From the NCBI GenBank assembly GCA_004151065.3, contig NWUY0304265321.1, positions 39,586-103,585 of the forward strand: 64,000 nt of DNA, in the 5' to 3' direction. A program made the translations under genes and the position numbers. Under the pieces are notes generated by a model, which searched no databases, was not told where the DNA came from, and saw nothing but the letters and a program-made list of their open reading frames with translations. Source of the stretch: Larix sibirica (lineage: Eukaryota; Streptophyta; Pinopsida; Pinales; Pinaceae). This document shows positions 1 through 12,360 of this stretch, piece by piece. Position 1 is the first letter of the stretch; each line of letters opens with the position of its first letter.

Positions 1-970
1 TAGAGAGTATATGGAGCTTTGGTATCAAATTGATTAGAATGACACTGTGAGGATTATACAAAAGATAGGCTAGGAGAGAGCCATCCAAGTACGAACTATC
101 TAGACATCTCAGATGTAGTTAGTAAAGGTAATTTCATATTTTAATCTTAGTAAACACACATTTGTTTTCCCGCGGGGGAAGAGAACACCTAACTAGAGTA
201 TGTCTACTATATCATGGGTCTCCCTATAGATGGTGCCATCATAGAGGCTGAGATGTTTGAGGAGACTATAAAGCAGAGGAGGGAGCTTTGGGATGCTAAG
301 TCTCTCATAGGTATAAGGTTACTAAGCGTATGGAATCCTTATTTAGGGATCAGGTTCATATGCATAGGGGGTAGTGTAGTGCCATTGCTAAGGATATTTC
401 TCATAGGAGTGGTGGCCATGGCCAGGATGTCATATCATGGTGACATTGTGTAGGCCAATATAGTCAACTCCATTAGGAGGATGCAGAGTAGAGTAAAGCT
501 ATCATATGGAGGGTTATACCTGGCTTAGACATATTACAACTTGGATGATATTATAGAGGGAATAAACTTATTATTTAAAACCTCTAAGTTTTTATAGGCA
601 TAGTTGTTATACCATATTCAAACTTTAAGGCTAGAGAGGAAGATTCCTATTGAGCCTAGTCGGAGGACCATCAATAGGTACACTAGGGTAAGGACATCAA
701 ACGAGTGATTTAGGGTTTTTACATTGAGAGGAGGAGGCGAAATCATCCATAAGGGTGTTAAGCCTATATGGAGGTATTACACAGAGAGTAGTATAACACA
801 TGTCACAGATATGGTGTATGGCAGACATAGATATATGAGGATGTACCATACAACATGGAGGATGTCATCATAGTGAGGATATGTGCTTATAACTCCTAGG
901 CTAAATCTAGTCAGGTTTTAGACTACCAGGTATAGGGTAGAGCGGGAGCATGGAGAAGACATTCAGCCTA
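1..970 (+). pseudogene. Decayed plant mobile domain (PMD) gene fragment, nuclear-derived
   Basis: In the frame running from about 160 to 708 the translation reads FPAGEE, then about 13 residues later VYYIMGLPIDG. That is the hallmark order of the plant mobile domain found in nuclear MAIN-like proteins and in mobile-element genes (an aromatic-rich FxxPxGE stretch, then LE-DV-Y/L-x-GLPIDG). The frame has in-frame stops at 190 (TAA), 451, 526, 595 and 601 (all TAG) and 706 (TGA), with no indel needed across 214-708. Every TAA/TAG is one C-to-T step from Gln. Beyond 708 pieces of coding-like sequence continue in other frames up to about 970. CpG is scarce. The left end is cut by the window edge. 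The gene cannot make protein. Domain assignment is by motif recognition only. Confidence 0.6.
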
Positions 971-1379
971 TCAGTTGTTGGGCAATATACTATTGATTGA
1001 ACGGGTCCGCAGGCCAAGCCGGCCCACCATGCCCAGGCTAACTACCTGATTGATCTGACAGGGCCAATCAATTTCATCTTCGTCCAACAATAGGGTGAGC
1101 AACTACAAACCTATTCCTATGTAGTGGCCCCGCCGAGCAAGGATCTTCCGCAGAGAGCTCTTTCCCACCCGTCGACCGGTCCGGCTGATGTGCCGGCCAC
1201 TCGGGACAATGTTCCGGTAACCTTACTTTTCCTCTCCCTACTCTACTGTTTTGGTTTTTCAAGTTATTAGGCAAAATAAAAGAATAGACCTAACGGGGGG
1301 AAGTTAGAAGGAAAAAAAGGAGCAGAACGCATAACACTGATTGAAAGGAAGAGGCAGATTCAATTCCAGATAAGGAACT
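971..1379. other. Intergenic, nothing recognised
   Basis: Relatively GC-rich, CpG-containing sequence around 990-1230, unlike the CpG-poor block before it. Open frames here are short and match no family I recognise. Confidence 0.4.
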
Positions 1380-1760
1380 GTTGCCTACACCTTCTGCGGC
1401 TTTCTCCGGTGCTTCCTCAACGGCCGATGCCTCTACTTATGCTGGTGGTTCCGGAAAAACTAAGTCGACTGAAACTCCTGCTGCCTATGCTGTCTCTGCT
1501 CGAGCTACTCTTGCTCCTTTTACTTCTGGTTTCAATGCTGAGTAACCTAGGCATGGAACTAATGGTAGTTATAAACCTGCGACTGGTGAATCTGTGTATG
1601 GGGGAACTACTTAATGTACTGCTGCTTTTGCTGGCTCTTCTACTGGATATGCCGCTGGTAAAGGGTGCTGCTTGTTACCTTTATACCTGTTGCTGCACCC
1701 TTTTGTGCTGCTGGCTTTGGAGACTATACTAATAGGAGGACAGGAACCGAGCTAAGGTAT
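1380..1760 (+). repeat. 3-bp-periodic GCT/ACT/GGT-rich degenerate tract (copy 1)
   Basis: Read in one frame the tract is dominated by GCT, ACT, TCT, GGT, TAT and TTT codons (Ala, Thr, Ser, Gly, Tyr, Phe), broken by TAA. Similar tracts recur across the window, so this is a family of dispersed low-complexity sequence, not a gene. Leu-rich reading frames seen here are off-frame shadows of the same bias. Confidence 0.5.
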
Positions 1761-2249
1761 GCTATTAATGGGCAGATGGCTTACTTTTGTTTATATTCAC
1801 TCATCTTCTCTTTTTTGTTCTATTTTATATATATCCTCCTAAGTACTTAAGCTATGTAATCTATACTCTGGTCTACATAATCTATGTAATACAACCTCCC
1901 TTCCACTTGGGCATATGCTTTGTAATGGTCTTTAGGCCTTTATTTGCGTTCTCTCACAAGCTTCGAGCCTCACCTTACACCCGACTATCACCTGCACCTT
2001 ACTATAAGCCAGATAGTTTTGAATAGTGATTGGAGATGGGAGATTGGAGATAGGGATACGCACCCGACCTAGATAGTAAAGCTAGATAGTAAGACCAAAG
2101 ATAGTAAAGCCAGGTTAGCCAGGCGGTACCTCACGAATAGGAAGGGAGAGAGGTGTGATGAGAAGACCTAGATTCCTGCTATTTTGATGGAGCAGTGATG
2201 GAGCATTTATTGAAGGAACCCAGTGCTAGTGTATGAACCCAGTAACCCA
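1761..2249. other. Intergenic, nothing recognised
   Basis: AT-rich sequence followed by a short patch of near-repeats (gatagtaaagc variants at 2070-2120). No gene seen. Confidence 0.4.
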
Positions 2250-2545
2250 GTGCATGTATACCAGTGCTTCAACTGCTGGATCAACTGGTTTCACTTCTAG
2301 GTCAACTGGTTCAACAAGGTGCGAAGCGCTTTCCCGACATAGGAAGGGAAGGTAAACAACTGGTTCTGCTAATGGATATGCTTATGCTGGTGGGTATACT
2401 TAAACCACTGCTTTTGGTGCAGGATATGGATATGGATATGGGTCTAGAGCTGCTCATGCTTATGCTACTACTGATGGTTATCCAACTGGCTCTTAAACTG
2501 CTTAGTCAACTGTGTAAACTGCTATAGGTGGTGCTGTTACCTTTG
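2250..2545 (+). repeat. 3-bp-periodic GCT/ACT/GGT-rich degenerate tract (copy 2)
   Basis: Same codon-like composition as 1380-1760: Ala/Thr/Gly/Tyr triplets, a ggatatggatatggatatgg run near 2430, and the recurring word TAAACTGCT. The strict 3-bp phase is kept although stops interrupt it. Confidence 0.5.
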
Positions 2546-4112
2546 CTTATGGATATGCATCTGCGGATCTGTCAGGCAGGAGGCTCTTATTTTACTCGCT
2601 CATTTTTATTTCTCCTAGGAAACCCACCTCCTTTCAATTTTCTTGCCTTGATCTTTATAGGGATGCACCACGGACACCACCGAAGGAGGACTACTAAGAG
2701 ATCCTGCCAGGAAACCTAACAACCAGCAGATCTATCTCGCCCAGCCAGACCAACAACTACAACCTCTTACTATGATGATACTTGCATGGAGACGTTTAAC
2801 TTGCCATACTGACAGAGACCACAGTACTGACAGACCACAGTTGTTTACCCATTTCCCACCAGAACAGGAAAAAGGTTGCCACAGCGAGGAGGGGAGGGAA
2901 ATTGGATGCCGAGGGAAAAAACTCATTCACAGGATGGATGGAGGTAGGTGCTATCACTAGTTGATGCAGTAGATCCCGCTACTCCATGCGGTCAATCCAA
3001 GAGGTGATTCAAGTCATGCAGCTCTATCCCGGTACTCTATGCCAGGATTCATTTCTTCTTGGAGGGTTTTGAACCGATGCACGCTTACTTTAGTTTCTGT
3101 TTTGACATTTCGAAAAGAAAAGTGCATAATATCATCTATAATATGGTTCCCCACATCTTATAAGGCCTTATTCAATTGGTGGATACGCTAGGGCATCTGA
3201 AGCACCACCGTAGGTAGGGAGACAGGAAATAAATAAGTTAGGGTAGAACTGATCTTACAAAACCGATTCCCTCTCGTACCTCGGTCCTAATTCAACATTC
3301 TTTTTTATTCAAATAGACACTTTGTTGGGGTCGCCATTACCTCATAGAGCACTACAACTTTATTTTATTCTATATAAAACATACACTTTTCGTTTCTCTC
3401 TTATCAACCGGTTCTAGCCCAGCATTTAGGAAGGAACAGACACAGCCTGCTTTTGACTCGCATTATTGAACCCATACATAAATAAACAGAGCTCTATTTT
3501 TGGCTTAGGCAGGACACCAGACAAGAAAGAACTTAGTTTGAGCTTCTTATCATTTCTCTCTTATCAACGGGTTCTCGCCAGCATTTATCCCGTATGCAGC
3601 GTGCTTACCTTATGGATCTTAAACCCAGAGACAAGTTGAACTGAGGCAGTAAGGCAGTAATTGTTCAAGAAAGTGTTAGGTATGCTCCAAGTGCGTAGTA
3701 AGTTATTTTAATGGATCCATTTTGAGTACGTGTGATTGGGGTATTTTTTGGAGTGAAAAGGGTATACATTATTTTCTAGGTGGGGGGATGGCTGTGGTTC
3801 CATTGATTCATAAATAAAGTTCTTTAACAGGCAAAATGAATTAAGAAAAGATCTGTTATATTTCCCCCGATGACATACACACAACACTACCTTAGACCAC
3901 CTAAAGATGCTGTTCTATTAGACGAGAATAGTTACTGAGGCTATTTTATATAACTGGTATCAAGTCAAAGTATCTAACCCGAGTATCTTTGCCCAGCCAA
4001 TGACTCTTCTGTTGACTATCCCGCCTATAAAAGAATGACGTGATGTGGAATTTTAGTAATAAAGAATCCATTTGAGTACCCTGGTCCCACCACTCCTGTG
4101 TCTTGTACCTAA
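2546..4112. other. Intergenic, nothing recognised
   Basis: No conserved frame, RNA gene or clear repeat array seen. A phrase of the type tctcttatcaac-gggttctcgcc is partly duplicated near 3400 and 3555. Confidence 0.35.
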
Positions 4113-4518
4113 CTAACGAAAGTTTAATCTAAAATAAATATAAAGAAATATAGTGAATGCTAGTTTTTTTGTGAAACTGGGCCAACCCGAGAAAAATTGC
4201 CTGCCCCAAAGGTTCTTGGTTGAACCATTCCTATTGGTCATAAATGCTTCATCATGTCGAATCACTTTAAGCTTCAACATACTATTAACCATCTTTAATG
4301 GGAGATTGTCCTTTGACATGATGATTCTTGACGGAAGCTGGGTCTCCCTTCCTTGCAAATTGATAAAGATATAATCGTTACTTGGCAATGGTTTCTTTGT
4401 CCTTGACAAAAGCACTTTGCGACTTATTAAGAATGTTTCAAGCTGTAATTAAGGGGAATATTATGCAATACCATCTTCCTTTGATGTTATCATTCCTCTA
4501 GTCAACATTAAGGGGGAA

Positions 4519-4925
4519 TGTTATAATGTGTAATGTTTTCTAGTGGCCACATGTGTGCATTTGATGGCTACATTATACTAACTACTTCAATATTATGTTT
4601 CATTATAGTATATTAAGACTCATGAAACTAATACGTGACATTTTTCAGTAGTTAGAAACACAATCCCATTATTTGTTAAGTTGTTATGAGATCCTAATAT
4701 TGTGGATGCTGTAAAGTCCTATTTGGAAGGGAGTTTAGAGGATCTCTCTGCATGGTTAGATATTTGTTGTGCAACTTCTTCTATATAATGGAGCCCCTCC
4801 CATGTACTTGTTAAGGCAACACACTCATTCTTTGAGTGTTTACACTAGAATAAAGCTCAGGATAAAGTGGATGTTTCCCCATTTATAGTGGTACTTCCAA
4901 GCAGTGTTGTTGGTTGCGGGATTAT
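4519..4925 (+). mobile_element. Candidate LTR of a Ty1-copia-like retrotransposon
   Basis: A polypurine tract (aagggggaatg, ending 4520) is followed directly by TGTTATAATGTG, the usual arrangement where internal retroelement sequence meets the 3' LTR. Inside are a TATA-like ctatataatg near 4780 and an aataaagc poly(A)-signal-like word near 4850. I did not find a second LTR, and the right boundary is uncertain. Frames at 4113-4415 just upstream could be decayed internal sequence but match no domain I recognise. Nuclear origin is inferred. Confidence 0.4.
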
Positions 4926-5843
4926 CTCACAGGTTCGGCATGTTGCGCTATAATGTTGGTCCTATCACTCCTTATCCACACCCATTTGTTTCAATGGGTC
5001 TGCTGTGTTGGGGTGGGACCGAACAACAGGGCTTGGGAACTACTACTTTGCCATTGGGAACTACTACTGCGATAGTTAAGTAAGTCAGTTCGCATTATAT
5101 CTACGACCCGGAGGGCCTTTTCCGAGGTACAATAGAATGTTTAACTTGTCCATTTTGAGGTGATCCCCATAGCTGATAGGAAGGAGCAGACAAGTTCCCC
5201 ATCGTGTCAAATAGAGAATAATCTGGGAAGGAAATAAGTCATGGTAAATCCTCCAGTGGGAATAAGCCAATGGGACTTCCAATCCAATTAGGAATAATAA
5301 ACAACGCTCATTATTCCATACCTCCTCATTCCACATTTTGCCATAGTCAAAACCTTCCCCTCGTACCTCGGGAAAGTCCCTACGGGTCCTCATTTGTATG
5401 GTTTCAAGGAACCACCCCCCCATAGCCGAGCATCAACATAAGAGTCATTCATTCCCACTGATTTACATAAATCACAGTTGATACTAGCATATATAGTTTA
5501 ATATACCTGCCATGTAAATATATCCAGTATATGAAAACAGGCAGGATGGAGTTCAACGTACGTGACCCGCCAGTTATCGATCCGCCGTGCTGCCCAGACA
5601 GAAAGAAAGGACGTGTTTGTGCCAAGTTCTCTCCATAACCTATCACTATGTAACCTATACTAGTGCATAAACTTCCTATGTAGTATGGGGTCAGTGCAGG
5701 AATGAAAAAAGCTATATCGAAGTGTTTGCTCATTTACATGGGCTAAGTAGGCACGGAACAAATATACCTATGGCGGCCTCAGGTTCCCGGTCGAGGAAAG
5801 CACAAATAAGTTGGTTGGGCAATATGCCAACTTCATCAAATTT
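4926..5843. other. Intergenic, nothing recognised
   Basis: Two minus-strand open frames (5085-5423, 5449-5733) have no recognisable domain and are not supported as genes. No RNA gene seen. Confidence 0.35.
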
Positions 5844-5902
5844 GAGGGCGGAGCCGCTCGACTAAAAGGAGAGGGCAGAGCCGCTCGACCGTGAGGGAGA
5901 GG
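5844..5902 (+). repeat. Tandem pair of gagccgctcgac-type short elements
   Basis: Two adjacent approximately 29-nt copies each contain GAGCCGCTCGAC followed by a purine-rich GGAGAGG end. An inverted relative lies at 6674-6704. The core CTCGAC(C)AAAGGGAG resembles the CTTGACCAAAGGGAG core of the AAGG-bounded elements elsewhere in the window, so they may be one family. Confidence 0.5.
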
Positions 5903-6125
5903 TTTTTTATAATGAAAATAGCATTTTTAGGGGAGCTTAGGCATCATTCTAGATTGGTAGGGCGGGGAAATACGCCAATGGGACTAATCCAATCCCATAT
6001 AATCCAATATGGGGTTTACTCCTGTAATCCAATGCTCAGGACATGACAAGAGAGTACGTTTAATACATACACCCGCATTACCAACTGACGACGAGAGAAC
6101 GAAACAGCCCTTGAATGGATTGCCC

Positions 6126-6312
6126 AGAACGCAGAAGGAAGATTATTATGCCCAAGCCACGTATACCAAGCAAGGCGATACACACAGAACACATATACCC
6201 AGTTTGCCATAAACGTGAAGAACATATATCCTAGAAACCCTATACCGCGTAAGTGTCTATATTCGTCAAAACATATCTCATCCCATGTGTTTTTGAAAGA
6301 TAGGTGGGCAGC
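6126..6312. repeat. Dispersed repeat A, copy 1 (partner at 29777-29958)
   Basis: Shares with 29777-29958, in the same orientation, the words caagcaaggcgatac, agaacacatat, ctatac-gcgt, aaaacatac/t and gtgttttt/a-ga-aggtgggc in the same order, with small indels. A minus-strand 100-codon frame (6016-6318) spans this copy but is not clearly kept in the other, so I do not call it a gene. Confidence 0.65.
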
Positions 6313-9300
6313 ACCCAATAAAAGCTCCTAGGGTTCCGGGCAAATTAAAGGGTAAGGCTGATGCAATTATTCCTTCCATGTAACCATCCGATCCGATCCA
6401 CCAGGGTTATAAACGCAATCCCGATCCAGCCAGCTATTCGAGCAAGAGCGGTACCAGAGCTAGTAAGGGAGTCCCAGCTATTCCCTAGTTCTGAATCTTC
6501 AAATATAACTAACTGTCTGTCGTCTCTCTCGCAATATATAATAAAAAATTCTGTTTCAAATAATAACTAAATCAATAAAAAAATCCCTGGGCGGTGGGCT
6601 TTGGTATCTAGCTAATTTAGACTAGCCTTCTTTTCTGGTCTTGTTGATGAGAAATTCTCTAGTGCAAAGATGTCCTCTCCCTTTGGTCGAGCAGCTCCGC
6701 CCCTTAAAATAACACTTTGAAAGATAAAACAAAGAATCTATCTAAAGCTAATTTAACCCGTGCTTATAACACATCTTTACTAAGCAACCTGGCATCTTAC
6801 TATATTTCACTAGCTTCAAAAAGGCCTCAAGCCATCAGATTAGAAAGGGAAGAACCCAGAGGCTGCTTGCTATCGCTCCACAGAAATCCCACCTGGACAA
6901 TGAGTAGCTCCCTTGACATCCCTTAGTTATCGGTAAGTTCCCCGTGGAACATGTTCAAGATAGCTTCTTGTACTGCCTATGCCGCTTAAATTTTAGGTAG
7001 CATAAGTACTTCTACCTTTATTGTTAAGTAGCATACTGTACTGCCTCTTTTTTAGGTAGAAAAGCCAACTAGCCAAGATTGCTTAGATATATAAGGTAGC
7101 TTTGTACTCTCTACCGGGCAGAATTACGTTGAGTAGAAGAAAACCTCTCAGAGACCAAGAAGACATTGCAGCTTCAAAGAGATCAATTAGCCATATTGTG
7201 AAGAGGATGACCCGAATTAGATTGCTTCTTGACCAACAGAGTATGTTAAGACAGGTTGTGAGATAACGTCTACAGATTCGGGATAGTCTAAAAATTAATT
7301 GCTTACCTATAGAATCCAGCTTTTGGCAAGAAATGGTTTGGGTAGCTATAAGTCGATACGGAGGAACGAGGAAACGGGCAGATATGCTAGGCGGGATCTC
7401 GTTGAGCAATAGCGAGCCGCATCTATTAGCTATCACTAAACTACTAGCAGAGAATGTTAAAGTAGCGTCCCTTAGGTTCTGGTGATCTTTCAGCTAAATA
7501 CTGGTTACTAAAAAGAACTTGATTGCCCATTAAAATAAAACGTAATAAACCCAGCATCGGATGGGTCTATCACACCCAAGGCGGAAAGCAAAGACTTATT
7601 TTGCGATGGACATATCTTAAGTACTTCGAGGGTGGACATGGCAGCAGAAGACTATGCCAAATCATCAACGACACTATAATTGTTAGTAACCTTTACATGA
7701 GGGTTATAAGCAGTGCGACACAAACGTAACTTAGTACTTTAGGAGTAGGGTCAACATTTGGTCGTGAAATTTGCAAGGTATTATTGGCAGGAGAAGGTTC
7801 CATTTTACTTATCTGGAGGAGCGAGTTTGGGTGGCATACTATATTGATGCCGTCAAATTTGAAGGTTAACATCCACAGAATTCATGAATATATTTTTGGA
7901 ATGAAGAATCACCCTCATCAAACATAGAAGAGACAATGAAAAGGGACCCGAACCCCGAACTGGTTGTTCTTGTTAATAATATAAACCTTCGCATAGGCGG
8001 ATCTCTTCTTTATATAAGTAATTAAGGAAAAGAAGAAACAGATAAGGAATGTGAAAGACTTACACAGGGCGTCTCTTTATATATGCAATTTAAGGACCTT
8101 GATCGAAGTATTCCTTCGAAAAAGAAACAGGCGGGCCAACTCTTCATTATAGATAGATTTATAAGGCAGGCAAATAATTAACCCTTCAATAAAAAAAAAT
8201 AAGGAGTTTATTAGGATAAAATCCGGGTTTACCTCTCTGGCGGGATTGATCAGGCATTCGTAAAGCATGACCTTACCCTGGCCTGTTTGGTTGACAAAGC
8301 AAAGTAAGGACCTCACTTTCAATTCAAATTGCCCCTGAAACACTGCGGGATCAACCTCCAACCCAATCAAGCTTTACCAATAAAAAGAAAAAGATCTTGA
8401 ATAAACCCCTTAATAAAATACCAATCAGGACCCCCTGAACTCATTGACTGTACGAAGGACCAGGACCTTAATAAAGACCATATTTCTATACCTGAAAAAC
8501 AAGCGTATTTTATACAGAGTAAGGCGCCCTCACTTCAAGGTTCGCTCACTAAGGTATTTTATTTAGTTTGTTTACCGGATCAAAGCGCAGTATTGAAGTC
8601 AGTTACCTGATCTCTTTTATATGGGCAGTATTGGAGTTTACCGGCGGATCTCTTTGATTGAGTAGACCCAGCCAAGATTAGCCAATCATATTTTCCCGCA
8701 ACTCCCGAGAAAATATTACTACTTTGTTTGCGTCCGTTAGGATAAGTAAGTTCCCGCCTAGAGAAGAAAGCCAAGGATTATAAACATCACTCTAGAAACA
8801 GGAAATAAAGCTAGGTTCTTGTCTCGTCATTATTATTTTCCTGGCCTTGGCTAGGCAATAGCTTAAACAAGTTAATACCTCCCTAGACTAGTAAATATGT
8901 ATTATGCTTTTTATTGCTAACTCACTCCTTTAAGTATATCTCGTCCATTATAATTGGGGTAACAATATAAAGATCTCTCCTTGCCAGCCACCTACTGGTT
9001 GTTCTCTCTTCTCTCTCACTGAACCATACCTTGGATCTTTCTCATGCTATTTTTTTGATCGGCGGCCGAAGAAACGCAAATGAAATAAGGGAAGGAATAA
9101 AAAAATCCTAAATAATTGATTCTTTGTCGAATGGAACGGTTCGAATATGACAGACGGCAGTGGACTTCCCCATCGGAATGGAGAGAGTCATCAACCGTCT
9201 GTGTTTCTCCCCCGGCATGCTCTATCCTACTCACGTAAGAACCCCTCACTTTATATAACTAAAAAAATTTATTGTTTCCTTTTAGTAGGTAGCTACTACT

Positions 9301-11339
9301 GAATCATTGACTAGTCTACTTATGGGATAGTAGATAGTGGCTACTACCTCAAAGAATGGAATAGTGGGATTGGGTTTGTGTGGGACTTAGCTAATCGTGA
9401 TGGAACGGGATCAAAGGTTTCGACGAACCCAGTATCCGTGAATTATAATAGAAAAGAATAGTTGAATGTAGTCTCCAAGAACAAAGGTGTTTCCCCTTTC
9501 CTAGAGAATAATGCTTTCTATTATTTAAAAGGGGTGGTTTACCACTGATATGTGCTTTGCGGAACAACTTCCGATTAATAGGTGGAACTCAACTCCAATC
9601 TGTGTGGGATCTCCTCCATTTAAGATTTCCCGGGTGGGGGGCGAGGTAAGGGATATTTCCTCGCAAGCTAGGGAGAGGGAGCTGCGAGCAATGTGGCCAA
9701 GGATATGACGCCCAGTGTGAATGTAGATTGAAGCTACGCCAAACATTTAATCCCACGTGAACAATCAAGCAAGAGAAGAATAGCCTTCAGACCCACCCTA
9801 TAAAAACAATATTTGCTTTCTAAAATGCGCGTTTGGTTGGGGAGGGGTTTCAATTGGCTGGACCGACACCAACTAGCTCTTCAGATTTTAGTGGCTCTTC
9901 CACACCCCAAAGCAATTAGGTTATTTCTCCCTTCATTTTGAATATTTTGGAAGGCGCATAGTGAGCTTGCTGATTTACTTCATCATTCCGCTCATAGATT
10001 TACGCCTTAGTCAGAGATAGACTATCATGAAGCTGCATGGACTCCCTATTGACTGTAGAGAGTTCAAGCCATAGAGTGTAAGCTTTAGTCTTAGTCACTA
10101 GCTCTCTTAGAGTAGTAAGAGTAGTAGAGTATTAGTGCCTCTCTCTTTGTTGATAAGAGAGGTTGTTATCTTAGTTCGTGTATCGAGTATCGGTAGAGGT
10201 GGTTCTAGGTTGAGGGTCGAGGGTATATCTATATTTAGATTGTGAATCAACGTAAGTAATATCTCTGGATGTCTGTATTCCCAATTAGAAAAGATAGATA
10301 TAGAAATAGAATAAGTTATAGATGTTCTGATTCCATTCCATTTAAACCATCATGTGCAGCGTGCCTGTACTGTAGCTGTTGTATTTACGGTAAGAAGAGT
10401 AAGAAGCGGATATGTTATATAAGTTGCATTATATACGTTATTATACCACACAAAATATCCTAATTATTAATTCAAATTAATAAGCTAAACAACTTCCATT
10501 ATCTCTCAATCAAATAGGTTACTAGCAGCAGTAGAGTAAGGTCTTTCTTAAGCGGCGAGTGAAAGCCAGAGAGTGTGCCTTAAGCCTTAGTCCGTGTCAA
10601 TTAGCTAGAGATGCAAGTATCACGTAGATATGCAAGTTGTTAGGTTAATTGGTGCACCTCACAATGATTTAACGTCTATATGGCTTCACGTAGACTTAAC
10701 TTCTATTTTTACTAGGGACTATGCCAAGGGACTATCAGCAATGTGAAAAATGTTAACTGGCTATGATAGATTGTCTGGCGAGAAAACATAGCCTAATGTA
10801 TATGCTCGTTAAGTAACCAACGTAGATATGGCTCCATAGAATGAGACGGTTTTCTATCTAGTAGAATCTGTTCGAAGCAAACTGAGTGTCTGGGCTCAGG
10901 TATTCCTTTATTTATCAATCTCGTTCTCGTTTTTCTGGTGAGAACATGGCTCGATCAATATGTGCTCGTAAGTAAACAACATAGTCTCCATTCTTTTTCA
11001 AAGATAAAAAATAGAGAGAGTGTGCCGCTTCAATTTGCATTTTACCTTTAATTATCGCCGCCCAATTTGCAATTCCTCCCTGTAACATCGCCGCCAAACA
11101 CACATTGCGACTGCGACTGCGACAGGAGGCATTTTGCATAACCAACATAGGATCACTTCTTACAAACAATTCATCTGCTGACTCTACCCTTTAAACATAT
11201 GTAATCTCACCCCCTTTACTTTTACGGACCCAACCTTCATCAGCTCCGTCCCTCCTTCTATTTCCTCCAAGAGTTATTGCCTCACTTATATAAATTATGT
11301 ATGTACTAACTGTGCCTACCTTTTACTTCTTACTTCACT
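6313..11339. other. Gene desert, nothing recognised apart from one short element
   Basis: About 5 kb with only short unconserved frames. The minus-strand element ggagctgctcgaccaaag sits at 6674-6704 (see 5844-5902). A T-arm-like gttcgggtccc on the minus strand near 7950 lacks the rest of a tRNA. Confidence 0.35.
6674..6704 (-). repeat. Single inverted copy of the GAGC-GCTCGACC short element
   Basis: On the minus strand this reads GGGGCGGAGCTGCTCGACC and then AAAGGGAGAGG. It matches the paired units at 5844-5902 with few changes, in inverted orientation. Confidence 0.5.
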
Positions 11340-12360
11340 CTAGGTGACTCGGTCTTTGCCGCAGGTGAGACTGGTACTTAGGCTCAGTAAACTCGAGAAA
11401 ATACAACCACTGCTTTAGCTACCTTTGTATTTGCCTTCGATGCTTCGCTCTTATTCCCCTGCCGTTCTTGAGAGAGATCAAATACTTTTGGAGTTAGGAT
11501 TCAATCTGCAGGTGCTTCCATGGGTTATGGCTCTAAAAGTGATGACGAGGATATCGGTTCGAGGCTAACAACTTCAATTACTGCCTTCATCTGGGCGCCT
11601 TGCTTTCTCTGTTGCTTGAAATGCTTGCTCCTTTGCTAACTGAATATTGACTGTGGGTAAATCTGCTCGCTATGAATATGTAATTAGAGGACAAATGGAA
11701 ACTGTCACTCAGACAATTGGCTCTGCAGCAAGCTCTACAAATGAAAGGTAAGCTGTGGACTTTACTCGGGCAACTGGGTTAACCCACTACTAAGGACTCG
11801 GAATCTCGCTTGAAATCAGCAGAATAAGCAGAGTCGAAAGATGAGAGGAATGGAGGAATTTTGTAAAAACTAAAAGCATGCAGTAATGGTGGTGCCTTAA
11901 TGAACTATGTATGGCTAGCTATATCTATCTATTTCTGCTGAGTCAACTTAGCTGGCTAGTTCTATATTTACGACGCTACTACTTACTATGGATCTGTCTC
12001 TTTTGCTGGGTGGTCACCTGGTGGGTTTGGTTCATATATTTTTATTAGCACTACTGATGCTGGATCGACTGATGCCTTTGATGCTGCGCTAACTTCTGAC
12101 TATGATGTTTTTATCTTAGCTAGCTCCTATCTTGGCTACTGGTCCTACTAGCGGTGCTTTAAAAATGTTAAACGTGTGCTTCAATGGGATCTGGAACTGC
12201 GCCTGTACTTGCTGCTGTATGGCTTTATATCTTAAACTGTTTGTGATAGATCTGCTCTGGGTAAGGAACTGTTTAACTCATTGCAGAATAAACTGCTTAC
12301 TGAAAAGAATCTACTTAATTGACAAGAACAGATGCTAATGCTACTTCTATTGCTAGCTTT
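11340..12360 (+). repeat. 3-bp-periodic GCT/ACT/GGT-rich degenerate tract (copy 3)
   Basis: Long stretch with words such as actgctttagctacc, gctggtgg and actgatgcc in largely constant phase, plus TAAACTGCTTAC near 12290. Interrupted by less biased sequence at 11800-11950. Same family as 1380-1760 and others. Confidence 0.45.

Noticed and set aside
1409-1732. Leu-rich 107-codon ORF
   Set aside because: It is the off-phase shadow of the GCT/ACT-rich repeat tract.
6016-6318. 100-codon minus-strand gene over repeat A
   Set aside because: The frame is not preserved in the second repeat copy and no domain is recognised.
7083-7436. 117-codon minus-strand ORF
   Set aside because: No recognisable domain, no conserved neighbour; length is within chance for 64 kb.
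7930-8010. Minus-strand tRNA (gttcgggtccc)
   Set aside because: Only the T-arm-like part exists; the rest does not fold as a cloverleaf.
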